A stretch of DNA of 64,000 nt from UASB124 sp041662445. Its GTDB lineage: Bacteria > Babelota > Babeliae > Babelales > RVW-14. The notes beneath the pieces were generated by a model, which ran no database searches, was not told where the DNA came from, and saw only the letters and a program-made list of their open reading frames with translations. Position numbers and translations under genes: made by a program. This document shows, piece after piece, positions 1-7,498 of the stretch. How positions within the stretch are numbered: position 1 is the first letter of the stretch; each line of letters starts with the position of its first letter. Where the stretch lies: positions 1 through 64,000 of the forward strand of contig JBAZSL010000004.1 of the NCBI GenBank assembly GCA_041662445.1, written 5' to 3'.

Positions 1-628
1 AGCAACCAAATTGGTGTGGAAACTCTTCACAAAAGTTCATCTCAAAGCGTTACCAGAATATTATAATGACGCTATTAACAACCGTCCCGAAATCAAAGAA
101 GCCTTCCGCAAAATTGATATTGAACGTTGGAATGTACGACTCGCACAAGGCGACAGACTGCCAACGTTTTCAGCACAAGCAATAAGTGGGTTTCAGTCCT
201 TGCTCTACCCTGATGCCGGTATTCGCCAGACACGCGGCTATTATTCTCTTGGCGTAAGCGCTTCGTGGTTGGTGTTTGACGGAGTAGTCAAGCAGTATCA
301 AGAGCGCCAGGCATACGCCAATAAAATTAAAGAAATGCTCCTCAAAGAACAGATCACGCTTAATATTAAGCAAGAAGTACAAGACAAATATTTTGCACTT
401 TCCAAATCGCTCATACGCCTTCAAGCCCAAAAACTTAATTATGTCCGTGCTCATAATGATTTCGTTTTAAGAGCACAGGAGTTAGAAATCGGACAAATCG
501 CGCCAACTGATTTTGAAGTCGCCAAAACGGCGTGGGAACAGGCGCAACTCGACTGGAACTCAGCAGCAATCACTGTTGAGATTACAAAACACGAGCTTAT
601 GTACGCGTGTGGCTATCCATCAGAATAG
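1..628 (+). CDS. TolC-family outer membrane efflux protein, C-terminal part
   Basis: The reading frame is open from the first base of the window, so the 5' end lies outside; the TTG at 11 is not credible as a start. The visible ~208 residues have the TolC-family pattern: a beta-strand passage ending in SWLVFDG, then long amphipathic helices rich in Gln, Ala and Glu (QEVQDKYFALSKS, LRAQELEIGQIAP). TolC proteins form the outer-membrane duct of tripartite exporters. The natural partners here would be the MacA/ABC genes near 47-50 kb, but they are far away and the link is inference. It lacks an obvious downstream operon partner; the next gene is convergent. Confidence 0.7.
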   Translation, partial: ATKLVWKLFTKVHLKALPEYYNDAINNRPEIKEAFRKIDIERWNVRLAQGDRLPTFSAQAISGFQSLLYPDAGIRQTRGYYSLGVSASWLVFDGVVKQYQERQAYANKIKEMLLKEQITLNIKQEVQDKYFALSKSLIRLQAQKLNYVRAHNDFVLRAQELEIGQIAPTDFEVAKTAWEQAQLDWNSAAITVEITKHELMYACGYPSE

Positions 629-663
629 ACCGCAGTATTGAAGGTAAATCGGTTTTAACATTG

Positions 664-915
664 TTAGATGCCAAGCTTTTTGAAAAGATCATTGACGCTT
701 TGTGCTTCAACAAGGCCCTTTCTCTTTTCAGTATCTTTTATTGCTTTGAGCGTTTTTTTATTTGGCGAAGGCTGTTTGTATAGGTGCTCATCGATTGATT
801 CAATGATGATTTCGCGCATGCTTTTGCCAAGGATTGCAGCCATTGCTTTAAGCTTGCGGTGACTACTTTTGGGAAGGTCTATGGTTATTCGTGACTGTTC
901 GGCTCTCATATTCAT
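664..915 (-). CDS. Ribbon-helix-helix antitoxin-like protein, no toxin partner
   Basis: An 83-residue protein whose first half (about residues 8-47) has the ribbon-helix-helix pattern: a short strand SRITIDLP followed by two helices (KLKAMAAILGKS, MREIIIESIDEHLY). The tail is charged and ends VNDLFKKLGI, as in ParD/RelB-type antitoxins that wrap their toxin. A ribosome site AAGGGA precedes the ATG at 915. A toxin gene would be expected just downstream (below 664), but that space is taken by the convergent TolC-like gene, and nothing suitable lies upstream. It is therefore probably an orphan antitoxin or a stand-alone repressor. The family is clear at fold level; the exact subfamily is not. 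Confidence 0.7.
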   Translation of the reverse strand: MNMRAEQSRITIDLPKSSHRKLKAMAAILGKSMREIIIESIDEHLYKQPSPNKKTLKAIKDTEKRKGLVEAQSVNDLFKKLGI

Positions 916-1216
916 GGTAATCCCTTAGATTTTTAACGAACTAAATATGAATTTACACTATACCATAAATACTGAAATGCAGAAATAAGGGTGTGTATAT
1001 CATCGGATGAAGTCGGGGATGGGCGCCTTGAGAAATTCTAATGAGTTTTTAGTCCCAAACTTTTCTACCTGTAACACCCGCGAACAAAAACCCCATTTTA
1101 TTGCCCTTATCGCCTTTTTAATTTCTATTTGTGCCTTGACAATGCCCTGCTACTTGATAAGCTAAAATGACTATCTGAAATTTCATTTATACTATTATTA
1201 CGTGGGGGTTATTGTT
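916..1216. other. Intergenic region between divergent genes
   Basis: About 300 bases with no coding frame I trust. A TATACT box at 1188-1193, about 24 bases before the RING-like gene's start, is a plausible -10 element, without a good -35 at the right spacing. A perfect TTGACA at 1136-1141 is followed by taaaat at 1163-1168, but 21 bases away, which is too far for a normal promoter. The minus-strand antitoxin must also be transcribed from here. No hairpin stands out. Confidence 0.35.
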
Positions 1217-1939
1217 ATGTTTAAGAAATCATTATTTTTCACCGCAATTATTGCAACCATGGGGTTATCGTCACTCGTCGGCATGGAAGAGAAGAAGCAA
1301 CCTGAGAGCAAAGAGCAGCAAGCAATAAATGCTACTATAGATAATCAATGCATCCTTTGCATAGAGGACACTAGGAATTCTGCGCAACCACGCTTCGCGT
1401 GTAGTAACTGTCATAAATTTTATCATACGCAATGCTTTGCCAACTGGATTAATGCAACACCACATGCACCACTCGTACAACAAGGACTGTGCGCTCACTG
1501 CAAACAACCACTCGAGCATCCTGTACGTCTCGACCTACGTAGCATGTGCCACATGTTGCGTGACATGGGCGGTCAGCTGATAAACTTTATTCGCAATAAA
1601 CCATTGCTCACTGCTGGAATTGTCGCATTTGGCGCCTTAATCACAGCCGGTTTATTACCAGGTAACGCTATGCGTACAGAACTTACTTTCGTAGGACTTG
1701 CTGCACTCGCTGTTGTAGGCACTTTGTTCCTCGTGGTACAAGAGGAAAGAGCACACCAGAGAGGTCTTGCAGTACCAAGAACCGTAGAAGCAGAAAGCAT
1801 CAGAGGACTCGAAGCGTTCAGGGATGATTTTGAAGCAGATCGGCAAGCACTGCAGTTATTACAACAGGTAAACCCCGCAGCTTTCGAAGCGCTTCTACAG
1901 CAACAAATGCGTGCCCGTGTCCAGCATCGCTTTCCATGA
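1217..1939 (+). CDS. Secreted or membrane RING/PHD-like zinc-finger protein
   Basis: A 240-residue protein. The ATG at 1217 is chosen over the GTG at 1202 because a GGGGG ribosome site sits 8 bases before it. It begins with a signal-like segment (MFKKSLFFTAIIATMGLSSLVG). A cross-brace finger follows: C45, C48, C62, C65, H70, C73, C92, C95 (C4HC3), with a RING-typical CFANWI after C73. Two hydrophobic segments at about 130-148 and 157-174 are likely membrane spans, and a Glu/Gln-rich helical tail follows. RING fingers of this type act in eukaryotes as ubiquitin ligases, so a host-directed role is inferred; the C65-x4-H70 spacing also fits PHD/RING-CH fingers. The 3' end overlaps convergent thyX by 45 bases. 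Confidence 0.65.
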   Translation: MFKKSLFFTAIIATMGLSSLVGMEEKKQPESKEQQAINATIDNQCILCIEDTRNSAQPRFACSNCHKFYHTQCFANWINATPHAPLVQQGLCAHCKQPLEHPVRLDLRSMCHMLRDMGGQLINFIRNKPLLTAGIVAFGALITAGLLPGNAMRTELTFVGLAALAVVGTLFLVVQEERAHQRGLAVPRTVEAESIRGLEAFRDDFEADRQALQLLQQVNPAAFEALLQQQMRARVQHRFP

Positions 1940-2665
1940 TACGGGGAAAATTTGTTCGGTACACTGTGCCACAAAACTGGCATAGGTACGAATTTCCCGC
2001 TGTGCGGCACCGTCAAGACGCAATATTGCCAATCGTGCATATCCCGCCAAACTAGCAGTCTCAATAAATTCGGTATACATCGATTGCGGTAAGATCATGC
2101 GAGCCTGTTCAGGACAAACTCCCTGTTCCAATAGTTGATTGTATAATGCACATGCCTGTTCGGTAAACGCACGCATTTGAGCAACAACAATCTCGTTGTT
2201 ATCAACTGCAGCGTCTTTAGAACCCTGTTTGATATTTTTATCACGCTGACGCACCACTGATGACACAAAACATTGTGGGGCTTCAGTAACATACCGACGC
2301 GAAACTTCATTCCGCGCAAACCCTATGGTGTGGCGGTACCATTCGCGCACTACAAAAATAGGCATTTTTATTCTGAAACGTAGTTGTGGATGGAAAAATG
2401 GAGTCACATGGCGGTTACGTGCTAGATAAGTTATCAATTGCTTATCACGTTCTGACAACACATGATTGATGCTTCCATCTGACTGCGGCTCGCATTCAAA
2501 CGCTGACTCTTTATGCATCGAAACGCGAGCGGCATTTGCTACGGTCAGGTCGCTTCCAAACCACTCAAGTAATTCAACAAAGCCAATACCATCTTCTAAA
2601 AAAAATTTACGTGGTTGATTTCCCGTTGTTGTGGATGTAGCAGAAAAGCTACTCTGCATGTCCAT
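1895..2665 (-). CDS. thyX: FAD-dependent thymidylate synthase ThyX
   Basis: ThyX makes dTMP from dUMP using methylene-tetrahydrofolate and FADH2. The 256-residue length is normal for the family. I chose ATG 2665, preceded by ACGGGG, over an upstream GTG at 2698. Family landmarks are the N-terminal ARVSMHKES, RHVTPFFHPQLRFRI, and the dUMP/FAD motif region RHTIGFARNEVSRRY at residues 111-125. The usual signature is RHR-x7-S; here the second Arg is Thr113 and one residue is inserted before Asn-Glu. The SRRYV ending resembles what I recall of phage-type ThyX proteins. It stands alone, divergent from a membrane protein gene and convergent with the RING-like gene. Confidence 0.92.
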   Translation of the reverse strand: MDMQSSFSATSTTTGNQPRKFFLEDGIGFVELLEWFGSDLTVANAARVSMHKESAFECEPQSDGSINHVLSERDKQLITYLARNRHVTPFFHPQLRFRIKMPIFVVREWYRHTIGFARNEVSRRYVTEAPQCFVSSVVRQRDKNIKQGSKDAAVDNNEIVVAQMRAFTEQACALYNQLLEQGVCPEQARMILPQSMYTEFIETASLAGYARLAILRLDGAAQREIRTYASFVAQCTEQIFPVSWKAMLDTGTHLLL

Positions 2666-2763
2666 GACGTACCCCGTTCTTGCATTTTTATCCGACACCT
2701 TACAAACTAGGGGAGTTTTAAAAAATCCCCGTCGGAAAGATACCGTGATTTGAGGAAGTTGTC

Positions 2764-3417
2764 ATGAAAAATACACGCTTGTTCACCTGGGTTGCCGCCG
2801 TTCTTGCAAGTAAACTCGTCAAACTATCATTATCACTCGGTTCATACGCCGTAGGCCTCTCCGGCATTACGGTCACCCTCCCTCTCATGGGACGCATGTT
2901 TGGATTAACATCAACTTGCATTGTAGCAGGAGCGCTCGGAACACTGTGCGCATGTTTTACCGGCCTGCCACTCACCTTTGGCATTCCCTCAATTGCTGCA
3001 ACACTGTCATGGGCTTGCTCAGCGCCATCAACAAACAACTCACAACGCTTGCTCAATTTCTTACTGCACTGCATCCTGCCCCTTACCTGCATGGCCATTT
3101 TCATGACCCATCCAGTAGGAGGCAAAGCTTGGTACTATGCACTTTATTGGCTCGTTCCCGTGGTCATTTGGGCCCTACGATCCAGCACTACTTTTTTACA
3201 CGCACTTCAAAGTACGTTTATTGCACATGCTCTGGGCGCCATCATCTGGCTTTTGACCGGAACACTTACGGCTGACCAATGGACGGCACTCGTACCGGCC
3301 GTGGCGTTTGAACGTCTCATGATCGCAGGATTAAGTACGTGTGTGTGGTATGGCATTCAACGTGTTGCCCAACAAAAAAGCAGCCTGCCACGCCGACCTG
3401 TTCCGTCGAAGCTTTAG
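2764..3417 (+). CDS. Integral membrane protein, function unknown
   Basis: A 217-residue hydrophobic protein with about six predicted membrane spans (for example VAAVLASKLVKLSLSLGSYAVG, CIVAGALGTLCACFTGLPLTFG, AWYYALYWLVPVVIWAL, LGAIIWLLTGTLTA) and a short basic tail RRPVPSKL. GAGGAAG lies 5 bases before the ATG. The compact six-span layout recalls small transporters such as ECF S-components, but I see no diagnostic motif, so this is only a possibility. It is transcribed divergently from thyX and appears monocistronic, followed by a repeat-rich spacer. Confidence 0.7.
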   Translation: MKNTRLFTWVAAVLASKLVKLSLSLGSYAVGLSGITVTLPLMGRMFGLTSTCIVAGALGTLCACFTGLPLTFGIPSIAATLSWACSAPSTNNSQRLLNFLLHCILPLTCMAIFMTHPVGGKAWYYALYWLVPVVIWALRSSTTFLHALQSTFIAHALGAIIWLLTGTLTADQWTALVPAVAFERLMIAGLSTCVWYGIQRVAQQKSSLPRRPVPSKL

Positions 3418-3449
3418 CGAAGATGAAAGTTTTAACGAAGGCGGGCCGG

Positions 3450-3710
3450 TCGGCCCACGCCAAACAACGAGCTGCTTGAAATTGTGTAGACCCAGCTAAG
3501 CTAAACCCTGTTGGCTTTTAGAACAACAAGGTCATTCCCTCGAAGGAGGGAATCCAGAAAAACATACGGTTTCGCTATCGAAATTTTATTATTGCAGGCT
3601 AAAACGAAAGCCCTGGATCCCCGCTTTCGCGGGGACGACGTAAGAAGTCAGCGGCCTGCCCGCCGTAGCTAGTTTCAGCGTAGGCGGGGGACGACGTAAG
3701 AAATCAACGA
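3450..3710. repeat. Cluster of palindromic intergenic repeats
   Basis: Several hairpins lie close together. One GGGCC-ggtc-GGCCC stem lies near 3452-3465. An 8-bp stem ATTCCCTC/GAGGGAAT occupies 3534-3553, and a 7-bp stem TCCCCGC/GCGGGGA occupies 3618-3635. The two are flanked by complementary ATCCAG and CTGGAT, forming one larger inverted repeat of about 100 bases, the layout of REP/MITE-like elements found in many bacteria. A CCCGCC/GGCGGG stem at 3659-3688 follows. It is bracketed by a near-direct repeat GACGACGTAAGAAGTCAGCG (about 3635-3654, 3690-3709). The cluster separates two genes and may also act as a terminator. Confidence 0.6.
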
Positions 3711-3713
3711 AAC

Positions 3714-4298
3714 CTACAACCACTTACCCATTTTTTTCTTGAGAATTTTAACGATCTCTTGTGCATTCTTCTTTTCTTTTTTATCGACAATAGCTACATG
3801 CTTTTTAGCTAACTGGAGATGCTCTTTGGTAGGAACTACGTTTTGTTCACCAAGCAAAAATGTAACGGCCGCTGGCTTATGGGAACGAATAGCACCTTCA
3901 AGCGCCAATGACGCATACGCCCATAACTCTGCACGATGGCCAACCAAAAATTTCATGATTTCTACATCACCGCTCTCTGCGGCACGCGTTAGTGGAGTAT
4001 TGCCAAATTTATCAACTGCATTTACGTCTGCATTCAGCCCAATCAAATACTTCACCATTTCCATATTTCCATACGCCGCGGCCCACATCAAAGCGGTAGC
4101 GTCATGTTCATTCAGCTCATCTACTATTTTTAATCTTTCATTCTCTGGCGTCTTCGCTGGGATCTCATCAATTTTCCGTCGCACCTCATCCCAGTCAGCA
4201 GCATAAGCATCATTCGCAATGGTACCATTCGCCAGCAAGCTACCCGCCATCAAACAAACACCAGCAACAAGCGCTAACAAACGTTGATGCATGTTCAT
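3714..4298 (-). CDS. Secreted ankyrin-repeat protein
   Basis: A 194-residue protein with an N-terminal signal peptide (residues 1 to about 24, MNMHQRLLALVAGVCLMAGS). It has two clear ankyrin repeats at about 66-95 (DATALMWAAAYGNMEMVKYL) and 99-128 (GNTPLTRAAESGDVEIMKFL), and a degenerate third to about 160. The tail is Lys-rich. AAAGGAG precedes the ATG. Ankyrin repeats bind protein partners, and secreted ones in intracellular bacteria often act on the host; that role is inferred. Its leader sequence and the GGAGTTTGCGATGAACATG start region are nearly identical to the next gene upstream on this strand, so the group arose by duplication of a leader unit. Confidence 0.8.
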   Translation of the reverse strand: MNMHQRLLALVAGVCLMAGSLLANGTIANDAYAADWDEVRRKIDEIPAKTPENERLKIVDELNEHDATALMWAAAYGNMEMVKYLIGLNADVNAVDKFGNTPLTRAAESGDVEIMKFLVGHRAELWAYASLALEGAIRSHKPAAVTFLLGEQNVVPTKEHLQLAKKHVAIVDKKEKKNAQEIVKILKKKMGKWL

Positions 4299-4430
4299 CG
4301 CAAACTCCTTTTTTTATAAACTCACTCAAAAACACCGCGCACATTTATGCAATAAACACTATCTGACGCTGCCAAAACAAGAGTTTGTATAAAGACAAAC
4401 ATGAAACATTGCATTCAGCTTGTCGCCCAA

Positions 4431-4472
4431 TGAAAAAGCCGCCCGTCGATCCGTGTGGAACAACGAGCGGCT
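4431..4472 (-). terminator. Likely terminator downstream of the 4513-4857 gene
   Basis: Inverted repeat AGCCGC (4437-4442) / GCGGCT (4467-4472), extendable with a few more pairs inward. On the minus strand it is followed by five T residues, as in an intrinsic terminator. Confidence 0.55.
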
Positions 4473-4512
4473 GGAAATTTTGCAAATTATCAAACGGTTA
4501 TTAACCAGGTCC

Positions 4513-4857
4513 TTAATATCCTTGGGCTTGTTGGGCTTGTTGGGCATCTCCTAAAACTTTCAAAATTTTTCTCGCTGTATTCGGACTTATGTCATATCCA
4601 CCAGCCCCTAGACTCGTATCCGATGCATCCAGCACCTGTTGCTTAGCGAGTAGAATATGGCCCTCGGTTACAATTTCGCCTGAGGCAATTGCATTTAAAA
4701 CCGCTTGCTCACTTGTAAGAAGAGCCTGTCCGAGAGGTGTCGGCACCGCCTGATCCTGCGCCGCCTTCTGCTCCTCCGGCGTCATCGCCCACAAACTACC
4801 ACTCACCATCACGCATCCACACGCAACAAGTGCTAACAAACTTTTGTGCATGTTCAT
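4513..4857 (-). CDS. Small secreted protein, unknown function
   Basis: A 114-residue protein. ATG 4857 is used because GAGGGAG lies just upstream; a longer frame to 4893 has no ribosome site. The signal peptide MNMHKSLLALVACGCVMVSG resembles those of the flanking ankyrin proteins, but no ankyrin repeat follows. The mature part is Ala/Gln-rich and probably helical (AQQAQQAQGY at the end), with two internal lookalike helices around VLNAIASGEIVTEGHILLAKQQVLDA. I do not recognise a family. The shared leader suggests it belongs to the same secreted group. The 260-base gap upstream (4858-5117) holds its 5' region and no gene. Confidence 0.6.
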   Translation of the reverse strand: MNMHKSLLALVACGCVMVSGSLWAMTPEEQKAAQDQAVPTPLGQALLTSEQAVLNAIASGEIVTEGHILLAKQQVLDASDTSLGAGGYDISPNTARKILKVLGDAQQAQQAQGY

Positions 4858-5117
4858 CGCAAACTCCCTCTTTGTGTTACTACCCCCGCCCAAACCACTG
4901 AGCGTCTATATTCATTTAACACTAAAAGACGGGCGGAAAACAAGAGTTTGCACAACAAGAATGTGGCGCGCTGCCGGCAAAAACGCCGCTTCAAAAGTTC
5001 AAAAATTAATGAAAAATTGGCTTTTGGGATAAAAATAGGCCGTTTTGTGCCAGAAATGATTGTGGGCCGGGGTCTTTCCCAGCCCATGATCAACACATTA
5101 ATACGAACCTATGCGGT

Positions 5118-6317
5118 TTATTTTTTTCTTGGCTGGCGATGTACTGGCACTTTTCTTCTCGAAGGCCGTTTTGAACCTTTTTCTGTGTCTTCCTGCCTTA
5201 ATAATTGGATAACCTTCTCATCATCAGCCTTAACCTCTTCTGCATAATCGAGAGCAGTTTTTCCATGTGCATTGCGTAAATTCTTATCGATAAGAAAGTT
5301 CTCGAGGAGTGCAGCAATAATGTCCTTATTTCTATTCTTCGCCGCCCACATTAATGCCGTCATGCCATTGTCATCTTGCAAGTTTATGAGCCAAGAATAA
5401 GCATCAATGGCTGATTGTATCGCCGCTAGATCACCATCATTAACACTCTTAAACCAAGTTTTTTTTACTTCGGGATACAAGAGGCCCTGAATATCTCCGT
5501 TGTATACGACAAGATCAAAGACTTTTTTTCCTTCATTATTCGTTAACCCTTTGTTAGCCCCGGCTTCAAGCAAGTCTTTAACGATCTCCACATAACCAGA
5601 CCGAACAGCCTTCATTAAGGCAGTTTCCCCATTCTCATCTTGAACATCAACCTTAGCACGAGCACCAATCAAATCCTTTACAACATCAACATGCCCCTTG
5701 CGCGCAGCGTAGATTAATGCCGTCGCACCGTAAGAAGGATCCACCGCATCAACATTAAGCAATTCTGCACGCAACGCTTGTATTGTTTTTACATAACCTT
5801 TTTTGGCAGCTCGAAACCACAACTCTTCCTGGCTATCCTTCTTTGAAAGAGCCTTCTGCAATAAATCTATAACATCGCGCCGACTAGAAGGGGCTAGCCT
5901 TACTGCGGTCTCCCCTTTGGGAGTAGCAATCCGAACATTGGCACCGTTTTCAAGAAGTTTGCTCACGATGTCTACATACCCATTTTCAGCGGCATACATC
6001 AAAGCAGTCTTTCCTTCAGCATCTTGGGTATCAACGTCCGCCCAATTCGAGAGCAACAAATCAACCCCACGCCGATATCCCTGACGCGCAGCAACAATCA
6101 ATGCCGTCTCGCCCTCATCATTCTTTCTTTCAAGTGCTTTGTTATCTGCTGCCCAATAATATAAATACATGTAGGGCTCTGTTCCTGTACCAGCGGCAGC
6201 CTTGAACCAAAGTACTTCCTCCTCACTTGGTCCTTTCTTCTTCTCAATCCCCCACAAACTCCCTGCCACCATGCAACTGCAGGCGACAAGCACCACCAAA
6301 CCTTTGTGCATTCTCAT
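5118..6317 (-). CDS. Secreted ankyrin-repeat protein, long form
   Basis: A 399-residue protein with a signal peptide (MRMHKGLVVLVACSCMVAGS) and about seven to eight ankyrin repeats. Good examples are GETALIVAARQGYRRGVDLL, GKTALMYAAENGYVDIVSKL, GATALIYAARKGHVDVVKDL, GETALMKAVRSGYVEIVKDL and GMTALMWAAKNRNKDIIAAL. The C-terminus is very basic (RPSRRKVPVHRQPRKK). AAAGGAG precedes the ATG. It is the largest member of the local leader-sharing group. Ankyrin arrays act as protein-binding scaffolds, so a host target is inferred and the partner is unknown. No catalytic domain is visible. Confidence 0.85.
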   Translation of the reverse strand: MRMHKGLVVLVACSCMVAGSLWGIEKKKGPSEEEVLWFKAAAGTGTEPYMYLYYWAADNKALERKNDEGETALIVAARQGYRRGVDLLLSNWADVDTQDAEGKTALMYAAENGYVDIVSKLLENGANVRIATPKGETAVRLAPSSRRDVIDLLQKALSKKDSQEELWFRAAKKGYVKTIQALRAELLNVDAVDPSYGATALIYAARKGHVDVVKDLIGARAKVDVQDENGETALMKAVRSGYVEIVKDLLEAGANKGLTNNEGKKVFDLVVYNGDIQGLLYPEVKKTWFKSVNDGDLAAIQSAIDAYSWLINLQDDNGMTALMWAAKNRNKDIIAALLENFLIDKNLRNAHGKTALDYAEEVKADDEKVIQLLRQEDTEKGSKRPSRRKVPVHRQPRKK

Positions 6318-6380
6318 CTCGATCTCCTTTCATCAAAAATACCGCCCATTACGACATCCCAGGACGGTCGCTGGGAATAA

Positions 6381-6992
6381 TTACTTACTCCCCAACACCC
6401 CTTGAAAAACAATTTCAGAAAGTGGTCGTCGGTCGGAGATTTCTTCTTTTTTCTGTAACTCTGGCGGCAAATCTTGAATACGGCCCGGTTTACCAATAGC
6501 GCACATCGCCTCAACAACATAATCATCAGAAGCTTCCACCACCGCATGCGCTTTATCGTAATCAAAACCTTCCATACCATGCACCACCAACCCCATCAAT
6601 GCCCCCTGCAACGCCAAGCTCATCCATGCAGCCCCCGTATCAAACGAGTGCGTTCTGGTCGGCTCATTATTAAATTCAAACTTTTTGCGCGAAAGTATGA
6701 TCACCAACACGGCAGCATTTTGGGTCCATGATTGATTAAAGGGCACCATGAGATCAAAGAACTTTTGCCAGTGCGGAGAATTTTTGGTCGCATAGACAAA
6801 CCGCCATGGTTGATTGTTATAGGAAGACGGGGCCCAACGGGCGGCTTCAAACAGCGTCATCAACTGTTCATCAGCTATCGCTTGGCCCTCCTTCGCTCTT
6901 TTAGCTACGACGGACAGGCCCGACATGGCCCGCGGCGACCAGCGGTCGAGGAAGAGTTTGTTGATGGTATAGGGGGATTTTCGGGTGAACAT
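6381..6992 (-). CDS. Nitroreductase-family FMN oxidoreductase
   Basis: A 203-residue protein of the nitroreductase superfamily, which uses FMN and NAD(P)H to reduce nitro compounds, quinones or similar substrates. Landmarks are RWSPRAMSG near the N-terminus, the FMN-binding APSSYNNQPWRF, and the DTGAAWMSLALQGALMGL helix. It ends in DRRPLSEIVF, typical of the family. ATG 6992 is chosen because AAGGAG lies 9 bases upstream; the longer frame to 7025 lacks such a site. The physiological substrate cannot be read from sequence. It follows the divergent protease promoter and looks monocistronic. Confidence 0.85.
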   Translation of the reverse strand: MFTRKSPYTINKLFLDRWSPRAMSGLSVVAKRAKEGQAIADEQLMTLFEAARWAPSSYNNQPWRFVYATKNSPHWQKFFDLMVPFNQSWTQNAAVLVIILSRKKFEFNNEPTRTHSFDTGAAWMSLALQGALMGLVVHGMEGFDYDKAHAVVEASDDYVVEAMCAIGKPGRIQDLPPELQKKEEISDRRPLSEIVFQGVLGSK

Positions 6993-7057
6993 ACGGCGCT
7001 CCTTCTCTTTTTTCTCATATGACATTCGAGTATAGCAGAGGGAAACCAGCTATCCGT

Positions 7058-7085
7058 TTGTAACATCCGCAAACGTTGCTATAAT
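7058..7085 (+). promoter_or_regulatory. Sigma70-type promoter for the split protease gene
   Basis: TTGTAA at 7058-7063 and a perfect TATAAT at 7080-7085 with 16-base spacing, about 40 bases before the ATG at 7127. Confidence 0.6.
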
Positions 7086-7126
7086 AGCCCTTTCTGACAA
7101 TTATGAGCACTGAAAGGACTGACTAC

Positions 7127-7498
7127 ATGCTTCTTGGCAAAAAATCATTCGTCACTCATTGGCTATGGATTGCTATAATTCTTACGTGCACCTCATATGG
7201 CACCACACAACCAGTTCCCTCATCTCAGCAGGAATCGTGGACAAGCATTTTTGAACGCACCAAGAATAATGTCGTTCAGATCTTTGCCTATGGAACCTCC
7301 TACGACTGGATGAATCCTTATCAACACGGTGATGACTTTAGATGCCGCGGTACGGGCGCACTGGTCAGCGAACAGGGTGATATTTATACCAATTTTCATG
7401 TTGTTGAATCAGCCAATGTTATCTGTATTCAACATCCTCTTTTGTGGAAAGAAAAATTTGAAGTCGACTTTTTAGGCGCAAGCCCATCATGCGATTAG
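7127..7498 (+). CDS. HtrA/Deg-type serine protease, N-terminal part (frameshifted)
   Basis: Residues 1-123 of a trypsin-like DegP/HtrA protease. The ATG at 7127 follows AAAGGA by 8 bases. A signal peptide or anchor (WLWIAIILTCTSYG) leads into the protease fold, with catalytic His91 in TNFHVVE. The last residue before the TAG at 7496 is Asp123 in SPSCD, exactly where the catalytic Asp of the family (CDLALL-type motif) is expected. The rest of the protease continues in the -1 frame in the next entry, from an ATG overlapping by 10 bases. Loss of one T in GATTTAGCC would explain the break; a sequencing error, a recent mutation or a translational frameshift are all possible. Confidence 0.75.
   Translation: MLLGKKSFVTHWLWIAIILTCTSYGTTQPVPSSQQESWTSIFERTKNNVVQIFAYGTSYDWMNPYQHGDDFRCRGTGALVSEQGDIYTNFHVVESANVICIQHPLLWKEKFEVDFLGASPSCD

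Noticed and set aside
1573..2064. 163-codon minus-strand frame across the RING-like gene and thyX end
   Set aside because: It overlaps two genes with recognisable domains and has no family resemblance or ribosome site.
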